Shown piece after piece: positions 21,592 to 32,700 of a stretch of DNA of 64,000 nucleotides. The notes under the pieces were generated by a model, which was given only the letters and a program-made list of their open reading frames with translations, was not told the origin of the DNA and ran no database searches. This DNA comes from an uncultured Bacteroidota bacterium. Its GTDB lineage: Bacteria > Bacteroidota > Bacteroidia > Chitinophagales > Saprospiraceae. Position 1 is the stretch's first letter; each line of letters begins with the position of its first letter. Made by a program: the position numbers and the translations under genes. The DNA lies in the NCBI GenBank assembly GCA_902609095.1, contig CACLQQ010000005.1:1-64000 (forward strand). The letters run 5' to 3'.

Positions 21592-21734
21592 GAGTTGGTC
21601 AACAGATAATGAATGTACTTACACTGATCTTAGAGTTGCAAACTGTACTTTTAAGCTCACAAGCATATAAATTTATAAAGGATATCAGTTAACCGGCAGA
21701 TTAAGAAACTGTCATCTAATATACAAATGAGGAC

Positions 21735-23030
21735 ATGAAATATTACAGCACCAAAAATAAGAGTCACCAGGTTGATCTCAGATCAGCTGTCTTACAGAGT
21801 CTGCCCCCTGATAACGGCTTATATATGCCCGAAAGAATTGACACGCTTAGTGATAATTTCTATAAGAATCTATCAAAGCTTTCTCTGCAGGACATAGCTT
21901 ATGAGGTATCACGACAATTTTTGAAAGAGGACTTCTCTGGCGCTGAAATACTTGATATCGTTGATGAAGCGATAAACTTTCCTGCGCCTATAGTTACGCT
22001 TAATGAAACCATAAGTATCCAGGAATTATGGCACGGACCATCACTGGCTTTCAAAGATTATGGTGCTCGATTCATGGCTAATCTCATGGCCCGATTAGTC
22101 TCGGATGAAGACAAGAAGTTAACTATACTCGTGGCAACCAGTGGAGACACTGGTGGCGCTGTAGCTGCAGGGTTTTTAGGAGTCCCGGGAGTTGAAGTGG
22201 TCATCTTATATCCAAAGGGAAAAGTAAGCCCTATACAGGAAAAGCAATTAACCACATTAGGTCAAAATATTACTGCTCTGGAAATAGACGGCACCTTTGA
22301 CGATTGTCAGGCCTTAGTTAAAATGGCATTTCTGGATCATGATGTAAATAAAAGCTATTTCCTTAGTTCTGCGAACTCGATTAATATCGCCCGACTCATT
22401 CCACAGTCGTTCTACTACTTTGATGGATATAAGCAACTAGGAGCGACAGATGACCATGTTAATTACTGCATTCCATCTGGAAACTTTGGGAACTTAACGG
22501 CAGGTCTATTCGCTAAGCGTATGGGGCTACCTATCAATAGGTTCCTCGCCGCAACTAATGTGAATAATGTGGTTCCGACGTATCTTGATACAGGGTCTTA
22601 CGAACCTAGACCATCTGTACAGACTACATCAAATGCCATGGATGTTGGTAATCCATCCAATTTTAGACGTATGGAAGATTTATATGACTCTACTCAGAAA
22701 ATGACTCAGGATATCATTGGCTTCTCCTATATAGATAAGCAAACTGATTTTGCAATACAGGAAGTCAGTCGAGATTACAGTTACATCATCGACCCTCATG
22801 GTGCTGTAGGTTACTTAGCTGCTAAAGAATATAACCTCCTATACCCTGGAGAAAAAACTGTTGTCCTAGAAACAGCACACCCGGCCAAGTTCTTACCAGT
22901 GATGAATCCAATACTCGGAGAAATTAATATTCCTGATCGGCTGGTTAAACTATCAGAAAAAGAAAAAGTTACGACTCCTCTTTCTGCAAATTTTGATGGC
23001 TTCAAGGGTTGGTTTCTCTCAAATGCTTGA
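21735..23030 (+). CDS. thrC: Threonine synthase
   Basis: WHGPSLAFKDYGARFMA, VATSGDTGGAVA, NYCIPSGNFGNLTAG. Confidence 0.96.
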   Translation: MKYYSTKNKSHQVDLRSAVLQSLPPDNGLYMPERIDTLSDNFYKNLSKLSLQDIAYEVSRQFLKEDFSGAEILDIVDEAINFPAPIVTLNETISIQELWHGPSLAFKDYGARFMANLMARLVSDEDKKLTILVATSGDTGGAVAAGFLGVPGVEVVILYPKGKVSPIQEKQLTTLGQNITALEIDGTFDDCQALVKMAFLDHDVNKSYFLSSANSINIARLIPQSFYYFDGYKQLGATDDHVNYCIPSGNFGNLTAGLFAKRMGLPINRFLAATNVNNVVPTYLDTGSYEPRPSVQTTSNAMDVGNPSNFRRMEDLYDSTQKMTQDIIGFSYIDKQTDFAIQEVSRDYSYIIDPHGAVGYLAAKEYNLLYPGEKTVVLETAHPAKFLPVMNPILGEINIPDRLVKLSEKEKVTTPLSANFDGFKGWFLSNA

Positions 23031-23391
23031 GATTCAGGCTGAGAATCAACTGAGTTATTCTATTTAATTTTATTAAAATTTGTATTTTAAATTATTGATT
23101 TTCAAATATCTGTATTCTCAATTTACCTTATTTGTTAGGCCTGAGATTTCAATAAATCCTCGTAGTTTGTACTGTTACACAGGATATCTAATTCTCAGAA
23201 GGCGGTTTTAAGTCAATTTGTCATTGTACCTGACAAAAAAGGGAGAAACATACTGACGTAATAACTACGCCCTCCAATTCAGCTAATTCCTTACAACAGG
23301 TATCTCCCGTGCGGGGCCGGGGGTGGACAGACCAAACAATCAGGATTTTCATCGCAGTAATCAGAAAACGAAAAAAATGCACTAACAAAAA

Positions 23392-23412
23392 GAGGGTGTC
23401 AATGACACCCTC
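23392..23412. terminator. Strong hairpin, possible bidirectional terminator
   Basis: Perfect 10-nt arms GAGGGTGTCA / TGACACCCTC, flanked by A-rich sequence on the left and CATTTTCTTT on the right. Confidence 0.6.
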
Positions 23413-23582
23413 CATTTTCTTTGAATGATGGATTCAAAAAAATAAGGTTCTAAAATTCAATCACCTCAGATTGTTAATTAGATGAATCTAAAATAAATAT
23501 AACGTGTCACGTGCACTGATAGTTCACGCATATAAATTTTTAGAATTTGTTAAGATTCCAGTAACTTAATCTTTTTTTTAGA

Positions 23583-23786
23583 TTAAGCCATATCCTTCTC
23601 AAAATACAGACAGTTATATTGAGCCATACCGAATGAAGCTGTATCTGTAGAACAGAGTTGCCCACCTTGAAGCACATAATCGTCTATCATGGCTTGGATT
23701 TCTTCAGTTGAGGATTTTATGATATGATAATTATCAAAAGAAACTTTAGAATAGTAGGTTCTTGCTTCAACCTTATATTTTTTCAT
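23583..23786 (-). CDS. Small hypothetical protein (67 aa)
   Basis: ORF MKKYKVEARTYYSKVSFDNYHIIKSSTEEIQAMIDDYV..., ATG start, no overlap with other genes. Confidence 0.45.
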   Translation of the reverse strand: MKKYKVEARTYYSKVSFDNYHIIKSSTEEIQAMIDDYVLQGGQLCSTDTASFGMAQYNCLYFEKDMA

Positions 23787-24429
23787 CGTAATAGTATTTA
23801 TCCATTAAGATCTCAACAGAGCATAAACTCTCCTAAACAAAATTCAAATGATCATCTAATCGATCACAGATCAGATCACTTAAAACCATCCATATTCACA
23901 TTAGATGGAATGGCGAATTGTAAAGACAAAAAATGGCCTGAGTAATTTAACCAAGCCACTGAAAACTATAATACCGTACTTAACGGGATGTATTTTTTTA
24001 CTCCTCTATATTTCGTGTTATCATTACTCTAGTCAGTTTTACTGGCAAACCTACTTGTGCCAAGTAGGTTCCTTAAACCTTTCCTCTGTTAAAAATTGTA
24101 AATCCAATCCTGAAGAGTCCTACAGACAGAACCCTAAGGGGATCACTGGCTTCACTCTTTTATCTCAATAGAGAATTATAATTACTACCCTGAGGCTGAG
24201 CATAGATTTCTCCAGAATCGGCATTATACTTTAGACAAGTTCAAGTCGCGTTATAGTCAGCACTTTTAGAAATATCATCTAACGAGAAAATATTAGAATG
24301 CTTAATCGTGATATACGTATCATAGAAACTTTTATCATCCTTGTGCACTTCATAATTAGAGGCAATTATTGGCTTCTTAATTTTTGCATCACCTTGAAAC
24401 ATCAAAACATTGATAACACAACTAATCTA

Positions 24430-25304
24430 AATTACAATGCCTTGGCAAGGCAGAGAACAAAGCAGAAACATAGAGGACAACGAGAAGGAGAAATGAAAAG
24501 AGTAGGCGGAGGAGTTGGAATCGGAACAATTCTCTTAGTTGGATTGACTCTATTATTAGGAGGAGATACCTCTGCTATCATAGGTTCCTTACTACGGAGT
24601 GGAATACAACAAACGCAAGGTCCTACAACAAATCAACCCTATCAAGGGAGTGCACAAGAAGAAGCTCTGGCAGAGTTGTTAGGATAACCTTAAAGGATAC
24701 TGAAGATGTTTGGCATAAGGTTTTCAGATAACAACTGGGACGTAATTATCAAAAGGCAAAATTAGTGCTGTTCACTACAGCTACTCAGTCAGCCTGCGGA
24801 GTAGGCCGGTCTGCAACAGGACCTTTTTACTTTCCCGCCGATAGCGGAATATATATCGATTTGTCCTTTTATGATCAACTGAATAAACGGTTTAGCACTG
24901 GAGGTGACTTTGCCATGGCATATGTAGTTGCCCATGAGGTAGCTTATCATATCCAAAGTCAATTAGGTATAACAAAACAGATAGATGCCCAAAGAGGGCG
25001 AATTAGCAAAGCTGAACAAAATGCTCTAACTGTTAAGTTGGAGTTATAAGGAGACTTCTTAGCTGGTGTCTGGGCACATCATGCTCATAAGGCAAACAAT
25101 ACCATCGAGCGTGGACATATAGAAGAAACCATGAGAGCAGCGGAAGCCATAGGCAATGACAATATTCAGAAGAATTCTCAGGGTTTTGTGGTTCCTTAAT
25201 CCTTTGCGCATAGAACATTTGAACAGCGTATGAGATGGTTATGTAAAGGCCACGAGACTGGAGATATCAATCAGGGAGATACGTTTGGAGCAAGAGTGCT
25301 ATAA
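24430..25304 (+). pseudogene. YpfJ/KPN_02809-type neutral zinc metallopeptidase, decayed
   Basis: MKRVGGGVGIGTILLVGLTLLLGGDTSAII; SACGVGRSATGPFYFPADSGIYIDLSFYDQL; VVAHEVAYHIQ; LEL*GDFLAGVWAHHAHKANNTIERGHIEE; SQGFVVP*SFAHRTFEQRMRW. Frameshift between ~24687 and 24765 plus in-frame stops. Confidence 0.75.
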
Positions 25305-25312
25305 GGAAGTTA

Positions 25313-27733
25313 CTAACCTTGTGCAATCATACGCTTAACCCGATCTGCCATACTTTCTGAGGATAGTCGCTCTCGGTTTAATCGATCTACAATAATTGGA
25401 AAGGAAAATGGAGTATAACCCTCTGGTTGGGTTATGGTCAACTCTTGTTCCTGAACTCTGTTGAGGGCCATTCTGAGGCGAGTTTCCTCCAGTTGAAAGG
25501 TTAGTACCTCTTCATAGGTTTGTTGAAACAACAGATTATCTGGTTCATAAGTTTTAAACACATCGAATAATAAAGAAGAAGAGGACTGCAGATGACGTTG
25601 CTTCTTAGCTTTACCAGGAAAGCCCTGGAAGATTAATCCCGATATCTTAGCAATGTCTCTGAATCTTCTGCGAGCCATCTCTACTGAGTTCAGACTTCCT
25701 TGAATATCCTCTACAAGATGTTTAGTACTAAATAAGTTCTTTTGAATGATCCCTAAGTCAATTTCTTGATCAGATAATAACTCAAAACCATAATCATTCA
25801 TAGCAATAGAGAATGTGATGCTATAGAGATCAGCGATCCTCTTAGCAAGTAATGCTACCATTCCTTCATGAACCGCTCTACCCTCGAATGGATACATCAT
25901 CAGGTGATAACCATCCTTAGACTGAATGTACTCAATTAGGAACTCATGATTTCGTGGTAGAATGGATTTCTGTGCTTGTAGGTCGAAGAGCGGGCTTAAT
26001 AGTTCAGTCTCCATCTCGTCAATATTACCCTCAGCATACCCATGAATTTTATTCTGGATCATCTCCGATAACATGGATGATAGTGGCATTCTACCTCCTC
26101 CCCAAGAAGGCACTTTCGCTTTTTTCTTTTTGGATCTTTTAACCTGTACCGTCATATCCTTCACTCGGATAAACTCCAAAGCTTGACCCGCAAACCAAAA
26201 AGCATCTCCAGGTTGGATATTCGCAATGAACCACTCTTCGATAGTTCCAATTCGCTTTCCTCTCTGAAAAGCAACACTCAATGATGCCGCACTGACAATG
26301 GTCCCGATCGATAGACGATGCATACGTGCAATACGACGATTGGTAACCTTATAAAGGCCATTGATCACTTCAATCTTTTGATATTCATCATAAGCTCCGA
26401 GAGAGGAGCCACCATGTAGGAGAAAGCTTAAGGTCCATTGCCATTCAGCATCATTCATAGATTCAAAGCAATGGGTGTTCTTGATTTCTCTATATATAAC
26501 ACTTGGAAGAAAGCCCTCTGAGACAGCCAGTGTCATTAGGTACTGTATCAATACATCGAAGGATCGAATAAAAGGAATTCTCGGTTCTTGTATTCCTCGG
26601 GCTATAGCTGATCGAAGTGCAGCACCTTCAATAAGCTCCAAGGTATGAGTAGGCACAAAATAGATCTTACTTACCGCTAAGGGTTGATGGCCGCTGCGTC
26701 CAGCTCGCTGTACAAATCTAGATATCCCTTTAGGACTGCCCACCTGAATAATCGTTTCAACAGGTCTAAAATCCACTCCAAGATCTAAGCTGCTTGTGCT
26801 GACAACCACTTTGAGTCGTCCTTCATGTAGAGCACCTTCTACCCACTCTCTTATATCCCTACCTATAGAGCCGTGGTGCATCGCCATGACTCCGGCAAAA
26901 TCACTATGCACATCGAGCAATCGTTGATACCAAATTTCACATTGTGAGCGAGTATTGGTGAATATAATGGTACTCGAACTCTTCTGAATGATAGGAACAA
27001 GTTTCTCCAGTAGCTGAATGCCCAAATGGCCTGCCCAAGGGTAGCGCTCTATCTCATCTGGGATTATCGACTCTACGGCTATCTTCTTGGTTAAACCAGA
27101 CTTGATGATGATGTTTGGAATGTCTCCTTTCTGAGGACCAATTAGGATATCCAAGGCTTCATCTATATTCTGAATTGTGGCAGAAATACCCCAGACTTTG
27201 AGATCTGGACAGAGGCCTTTGATTCTCGATATCCCTAACTGGACTTGGACCCCTCTTTTGGACCCCATAAGTTCATGCCACTCATCTACGACGATGGCTT
27301 TCATCTGTCTGAATAATTTTTCATAACCCTTGGTAGCCATCATGACATGAATACTTTCTGGGGTTGTAATCATGATTTCTGGTGGATTCTCCAATTGCTT
27401 TCGGCGCTGAGTAGTATCCGTATCTCCTGACCTTACCTCTACCCGCCAGTCCGAACCCAACCCTTCTAAGGCTCGTTCACAGGTCATTTTAATTTCTGAT
27501 GTTAGCGCACGAATTGGCGCAACCCATATCGCCCTGATTCCTGATTTATTAAGTTTTGGATCATGGAGCCCTTCTAATATGATTGGGACCATGAGTGAGT
27601 AGGTCTTACCAAAACCTGTAGGCGCATTAATCAATCCGGAATAGCCATCTAAATAGTGCTTCCAAGCTTTCTCTTGGAAAGGGAATACCTCCCAGTCTTT
27701 AGATTTGAACCAATTGACTCCGTGATCGATCAC
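25313..27733 (-). CDS. DEXH-box helicase, Lhr-like / ligase-associated DNA damage response type
   Basis: YSGLINAPTGFGKTYSLMVP (Walker A), VVDEWHEL, GISATIQ, QRAGRSGHQP. Confidence 0.88.
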   Translation of the reverse strand: MIDHGVNWFKSKDWEVFPFQEKAWKHYLDGYSGLINAPTGFGKTYSLMVPIILEGLHDPKLNKSGIRAIWVAPIRALTSEIKMTCERALEGLGSDWRVEVRSGDTDTTQRRKQLENPPEIMITTPESIHVMMATKGYEKLFRQMKAIVVDEWHELMGSKRGVQVQLGISRIKGLCPDLKVWGISATIQNIDEALDILIGPQKGDIPNIIIKSGLTKKIAVESIIPDEIERYPWAGHLGIQLLEKLVPIIQKSSSTIIFTNTRSQCEIWYQRLLDVHSDFAGVMAMHHGSIGRDIREWVEGALHEGRLKVVVSTSSLDLGVDFRPVETIIQVGSPKGISRFVQRAGRSGHQPLAVSKIYFVPTHTLELIEGAALRSAIARGIQEPRIPFIRSFDVLIQYLMTLAVSEGFLPSVIYREIKNTHCFESMNDAEWQWTLSFLLHGGSSLGAYDEYQKIEVINGLYKVTNRRIARMHRLSIGTIVSAASLSVAFQRGKRIGTIEEWFIANIQPGDAFWFAGQALEFIRVKDMTVQVKRSKKKKAKVPSWGGGRMPLSSMLSEMIQNKIHGYAEGNIDEMETELLSPLFDLQAQKSILPRNHEFLIEYIQSKDGYHLMMYPFEGRAVHEGMVALLAKRIADLYSITFSIAMNDYGFELLSDQEIDLGIIQKNLFSTKHLVEDIQGSLNSVEMARRRFRDIAKISGLIFQGFPGKAKKQRHLQSSSSLLFDVFKTYEPDNLLFQQTYEEVLTFQLEETRLRMALNRVQEQELTITQPEGYTPFSFPIIVDRLNRERLSSESMADRVKRMIAQG

Positions 27734-27749
27734 AATTTAAGCCTGTACA

Positions 27750-28310
27750 TTAACTAATCCACTCTACCTTATCATCTATTGATCCTCGCTCATATGGAGG
27801 TAGATCTACTGAACTATAACCCATGTAAAATAACCCAAGACACGTTTCCCCCTCTGATAGATTGATATGTTTATGCATGTTATGAATGGCCTTGGGAGAA
27901 CTCCAATAGCAGCCTATACCCAGTTCCGTGCAGGTCAACCACATATTTTGAACAGCCATAGCGGTAGCTGATACTTCTTCCCATTCTGGGACTCTCTCTT
28001 CTGGATCTCGCCACATACAGATCAGTATCATGGTTTGTGTTTTCACAGCTTTTTTCCTGATCTTGTTAGTCTTGAATTCGCTGGGACTTTCCTCAGCGGC
28101 GATATATTCTTGAACTAAGAATTCTCCTAATGCCTGTATCGCAGATCCTTGTAATACTTTGAATCGCCATGGTTCAGTCTTACGATGTGTCGGTGCATAA
28201 TTCGCGGAACTAAGTACTTTGAGGATATCATCCTTTTCTATGGGTCGATCTTCATACATGCCAGGGAAGCGACTTCTGCGTTCCTTTATATTGTTCTGGA
28301 TAATAGACAT
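27750..28310 (-). CDS. Nitroreductase family protein
   Basis: IKERRSRFPGMYEDRPI, SSANYAPTHRKTEPWRFKVL, GIGCYWSSPKAI. Start taken at the inner Met (MSIIQNNIKERR). Confidence 0.85.
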   Translation of the reverse strand: MSIIQNNIKERRSRFPGMYEDRPIEKDDILKVLSSANYAPTHRKTEPWRFKVLQGSAIQALGEFLVQEYIAAEESPSEFKTNKIRKKAVKTQTMILICMWRDPEERVPEWEEVSATAMAVQNMWLTCTELGIGCYWSSPKAIHNMHKHINLSEGETCLGLFYMGYSSVDLPPYERGSIDDKVEWIS

Positions 28311-28393
28311 CTTATAGTGTTTGTTATATAACAAGAGAGAAATGAGTATTGATGTCTTTTCACAGAACTTTATTATTTAGGCAAAGTAAATTC

Positions 28394-29314
28394 ATGAAAA
28401 CAATCTTAATCTACCTTTTAGCTGCAGCAAGCCTAATTGCACAAGACATAAATGAAAATCCTTTTGAATTAGGTTAAATAATCTGGTTACGGGACTATGA
28501 TCAAGCGGTTCAAGCAAGTCAAAAGCCTGGAAAACCCATTTTCTTATTGTTTCAAGAGGTGCCAGGATGTCAGAACTGCACCAAGTACGGTAGAGATATC
28601 ATCAGCCACCTTCATATGGTAGAGATCATAGAAACGGCCTTCATCCCACTGGTTATATATAATAAGTCCGGGAAGGATAGAGAAACCTTACTCCAATTTA
28701 AGGAACCCTCGTGGAACAATCCCGTGGTGCGCATCATTAATCAAGATGGCCGAGATTTGGTAGATCATACTGGTGAATTCAAGTCTGAGTCTCTAATTCT
28801 ATCAAAAGTCATGGAGGTACTAGAACAAAAGAATGAGGATATCCTACCTATGTAGACTTATTACACCAAGAGTGGGCCGCTGAAAAGGATAGTGCCAAAG
28901 TAGACTATCTAAGCATGTACTGATTTTGGACTGGAGAAAAAGAGATCGCAAAAATAGAAGGCGTCATAGGAACAGAAGCCGGCTTCATGCACGGCAGAAA
29001 AGTGGTGAAAGTTTCCTATGATGAGAGTAAAACTGATCTCGTATCTATCTGTGAGCAAGCCTCAAAGGTGAGATGTGCTGATGCAGTATTTACCGATAAC
29101 AAGATCAAGACTATAAAAGGAAGGACGGTACAAAAAAGATCGTCAGGATAAATACTATCTCAGACACACCGATTATCAATTCATCCCACTAACAGAATTG
29201 CAAAAAACAAAGGTGAATTGTGCTATAAGACACGAACACGATCCTAGTAAATATCTCTCAACAAGGCAACTCCAAATGCTCGCTGATTTGACTGAGAAAC
29301 AGTCTCTAATTTGA
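28394..29314 (+). pseudogene. VPGCxxC thioredoxin-like / MsrA-like fusion protein, decayed
   Basis: MKTILIYLLAAASLIAQ..., TAA at 28475-28477, FLLFQEVPGCQNCTKYG, frameshift near 28845, then LLHQEWAAEKDSAKVDYLSMY[TGA 28921-28923]FWTGEKEIAKIEGVIGTEAGFMHGRKVVKVSYDESKTDL, second frameshift near 29125, then YKKDRQDKYYLRHTDYQFIPLTELQKTKVN... to TGA 29312-29314. Confidence 0.75.
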
Positions 29315-29499
29315 GAGGAATTTATGTCCACCTGGTGAAAAATGGCGTTATTATCTGATTTCTTTCAAGACATTTTTCTTCTTCAATTTCAATCCCATAG
29401 CAGACAACCTGAAATTTAGTTAGCTGATTATTAATTAATTAAACATATGTCCACTTTTGTCTACCCCCAATTTTTGGATCAGGGCCGATTTAATTGAAC

Positions 29500-29787
29500 T
29501 TGCGATCAGTTCGCTAATCAAAATTTTAAATCGATGCCGGCTATCATGACTTCCTATCACACATAAACCAAAATCTTTTCTCGTGAACGAGAAGTATTAG
29601 AGTTAATCTCCTATGACTACTCCTCACCAGAGATTGCTTCATCGCTCTATCTGAGTCCATACACTGTCAGTGATCATCGTAAGGCACTTATGTCAAACTC
29701 AGCGTCAAGAATGTGGCTCAGATGATCCGCAAGCATTTTGAGCTTCAATTATTGAACATATCAAATCAGACATCACGAAAAGGATAG
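29500..29787 (+). pseudogene. LuxR-type HTH (response regulator C-terminus) remnant
   Basis: TKIFSREREVLELISYDYSSPEIASSLYLSPYTVSDHRKALMS then 1-nt frameshift to LSVKNVAQMIRKHFELQ. Confidence 0.7.
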
Positions 29788-32700
29788 TTTTAATCGTACT
29801 ATACTGTATCCGTTTTCAATTTGTTTTTGGTCAGGTTACAACTGGGAATTTAGATTACAGACTTTATGCACATTCGGTGAATTACTATAATAATTCAACT
29901 GAAGGTTCGTATGACCCTGAACCAGCCTGGAAGTTTTCCCATCCAACATCTACATGTATAACGGCTCCAAATGAACCTGCCCACACAGTCCAAAGATAAG
30001 TTAAGACTGGAGAGTATGTAAGCCCTACTACATCAGTTTATTGGAAGCTATCAACCTGAGAAAATGATGATACCAATTCTTCTCGATATTGTGAATATGA
30101 TACTGGGGGTGATGAGTATCACAGCGGTGAGGGAAACCTAAGTGTTAAATATGGTTCTCAAGCGTCCTATAATACAGTAGGTAATATAGGAATGGGCTCT
30201 TCTGAATGGAAACTAGCATATATTTGGACATATCACAATGGTCAATGGGGAGAAACTCCTCTCAAGTTTGGTACCACAAGCAAAGGACAAATCAAATCAC
30301 ATATAAACAATAGTGGGAGATATTACATAGGTTATTCGAACACCTTCAGTTTTGAAGTAATTAATATACAAGACCCCTATGATGTTGCCTACAATTTTAT
30401 AGTTTCTGATGGGGCCTTATTAGTTGATATTGATATTAGTAATACAAATTTTGATGGAAACTTATACTTGTTACGGAAGATTGGGTCTGCGTACGAACTC
30501 ATTAAGACTGACCCGAACAAAGCCTCTCCGTCAATTTCGGAAGTCTTAGAAGAAGGCACCTATTATGTTGTTTTTGAAGGTCAAGGTCAGATACGCCCAC
30601 AAGTAGGTTATACAGGAATTGAAGGCCAATTCAAAATATCTATTGACGGAATAGAACCTGAGCTCACAGCAGGTTCTATTGTAAATAATTCTCCTTATGT
30701 TAATAATGGATATAGCATTACTCAAGGAATCTCTAATGTGAACGGTGCTACCACCACTTATGATACCTTCACATATTCGTGGTACAAAAAGATTGACAAT
30801 AATAACCCAACCTGGGAGCTAATTCCAGGAGCCTCTAATGAGAACCTTACTGCAGCAGAATTAGAAACATTATCAGGAAAGAACGTCTACATAAAGAGAA
30901 GGGTGTCTCAATTAGACTTTGGGTTGAAACTGACTTCGTCTTGATTACTCTGAAAAGTATTGGAGAAAGTGGTCATAATGGAACCATATCTAGAAAAGTT
31001 ACGGGTAAGGACCGTGTCGGATCAATCGGCGATGTAAGAATAATTCCAACGTCAAACTCTAAAGGTGAGTGTTTGAATTTTAGTGATACTACCTATTCTA
31101 ACCCAAATAATGGTTCATATTCATTTGGGAACTTATATTATGATAACAATTCAGTCGGAGCGCATTTCACCTTATGGGCTGAGTTTTTAGACCGTAGCTT
31201 TAAGCCCGATACAATATTCAATATGCTCATCAAGAATGGTGTACCAAACGATAATAATACCAATTTAATTTTTGAAGATACCACCTCTATATTCATTAAT
31301 GGTCGTGTCTATCAAGTTGACGAAAACTTAAATACATGCGGTCTGCCTGACATTAGCTTTTATCTGAATGATATCCTACAGACAACTACTGAAAGTAATG
31401 TTTTAGGAGAGTATCGTCTGGTAATCTCTCAAGGGGATAATGACAACCTATATAATGTTCGGCCCGATAGTAGCCTATATGAGTTTGATCCAATTGACAT
31501 AAAAGATGTTATTGTAGTTCGAGATTTTTTTAACTATGACTTCGAGAATACTCGTCGAGATACCATAAGAGGCTCTGTCACGGCTTGTGGTAGTTTTTAT
31601 TTCGGATCAGTAGAACTTCGTGTTGAAAAGTTAAATGGCGGTTGCTTTAGATATACTGTTGAGACAGATAAGACAGGTAACTATGAAATTGTGGTGCCCG
31701 CCCGATCATATGCCGTTACAGCAAACACTGTGACAACTGATCAAAACTCTCTGCCTGATGGATATACTATTATAGATATTATGGGATACTTTGAGGATAC
31801 TGTTGATACAGTAGATGTTACTACAAGCTCTGCTGTATCCAACTTTTTATACCGTCAAGCTCCTATACTTAGCATAGACTACTTACCTACTAATAGTTGT
31901 GGAGACATGATTGATACGGTCTTTTATGAAGGTATTCATGTAAATATCATATTCAACGTCGTAGAACAAAATACAGGGAACTGTCCATTAGATACAGTTA
32001 GATTAGTGATTCAGGATAACACCCCTGGGAGATCCGAGAATATTGAATTGTCCGTAATAGCCGGCAGAGTACTATATGAGGTGTTCCCAGGTCAACCATT
32101 ATTGGTCGATGATCATAAGAAAAGCTTTACTGCAACAGCTATGGATGTAGAAGATGCTCATAACATCGATATAGTTTCTTTTCGAGCCATCATTGATGGA
32201 ACCGTTCCTCAAGAGAGTGTGGAACAAACGGTTTCACCAGATATCCCAATGTTATTTCTCAGATACCCTCCAAGAGATGTTAGTTTTTCCTTTTTTAAAC
32301 AAGACTCCTGCACCTCTTTCTCGAGTAGCTTCGGGGCATTTAGTTGGAGAAGAAGTTAAACAATGGAAAAATGAAGGCTAGCGTATAATTTAGTACTGGG
32401 CTCGGTTTCATTACGGATTTTGAAACATCAGTTTCGGTAAGTGGTGCTTATATCATGTCTACTCAAAGACAATCACAAAATGTAACAACAAATACTTCAA
32501 CCTTATCTCAAGAGTCTCAAACCTCAAGTGATGACGACGCCATAGGAACGGATGCTGATCTATTTGTTGGTGGAGCTTTCAACATTTCTTATGGGCTTAC
32601 AGATATCATAGCGTATGATAAAGAAAGATATCGCTCTAATCATGTCTCCAGACTCCTTGGTAACCACATTTGCCTATACAGCCAAGACAATCAAAGGAGT

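Noticed and set aside
23221-23415. 64-aa minus-strand ORF MEGVIDTLFLL...
   Set aside because: Its start lies inside the 23392-23412 hairpin and it has no recognisable domain; probably spurious.
28921-28970. Functional selenocysteine codon with SECIS
   Set aside because: No clear hairpin immediately after TGA by eye, and the same gene has a TAA and two frameshifts. Kept only as a finding to test.
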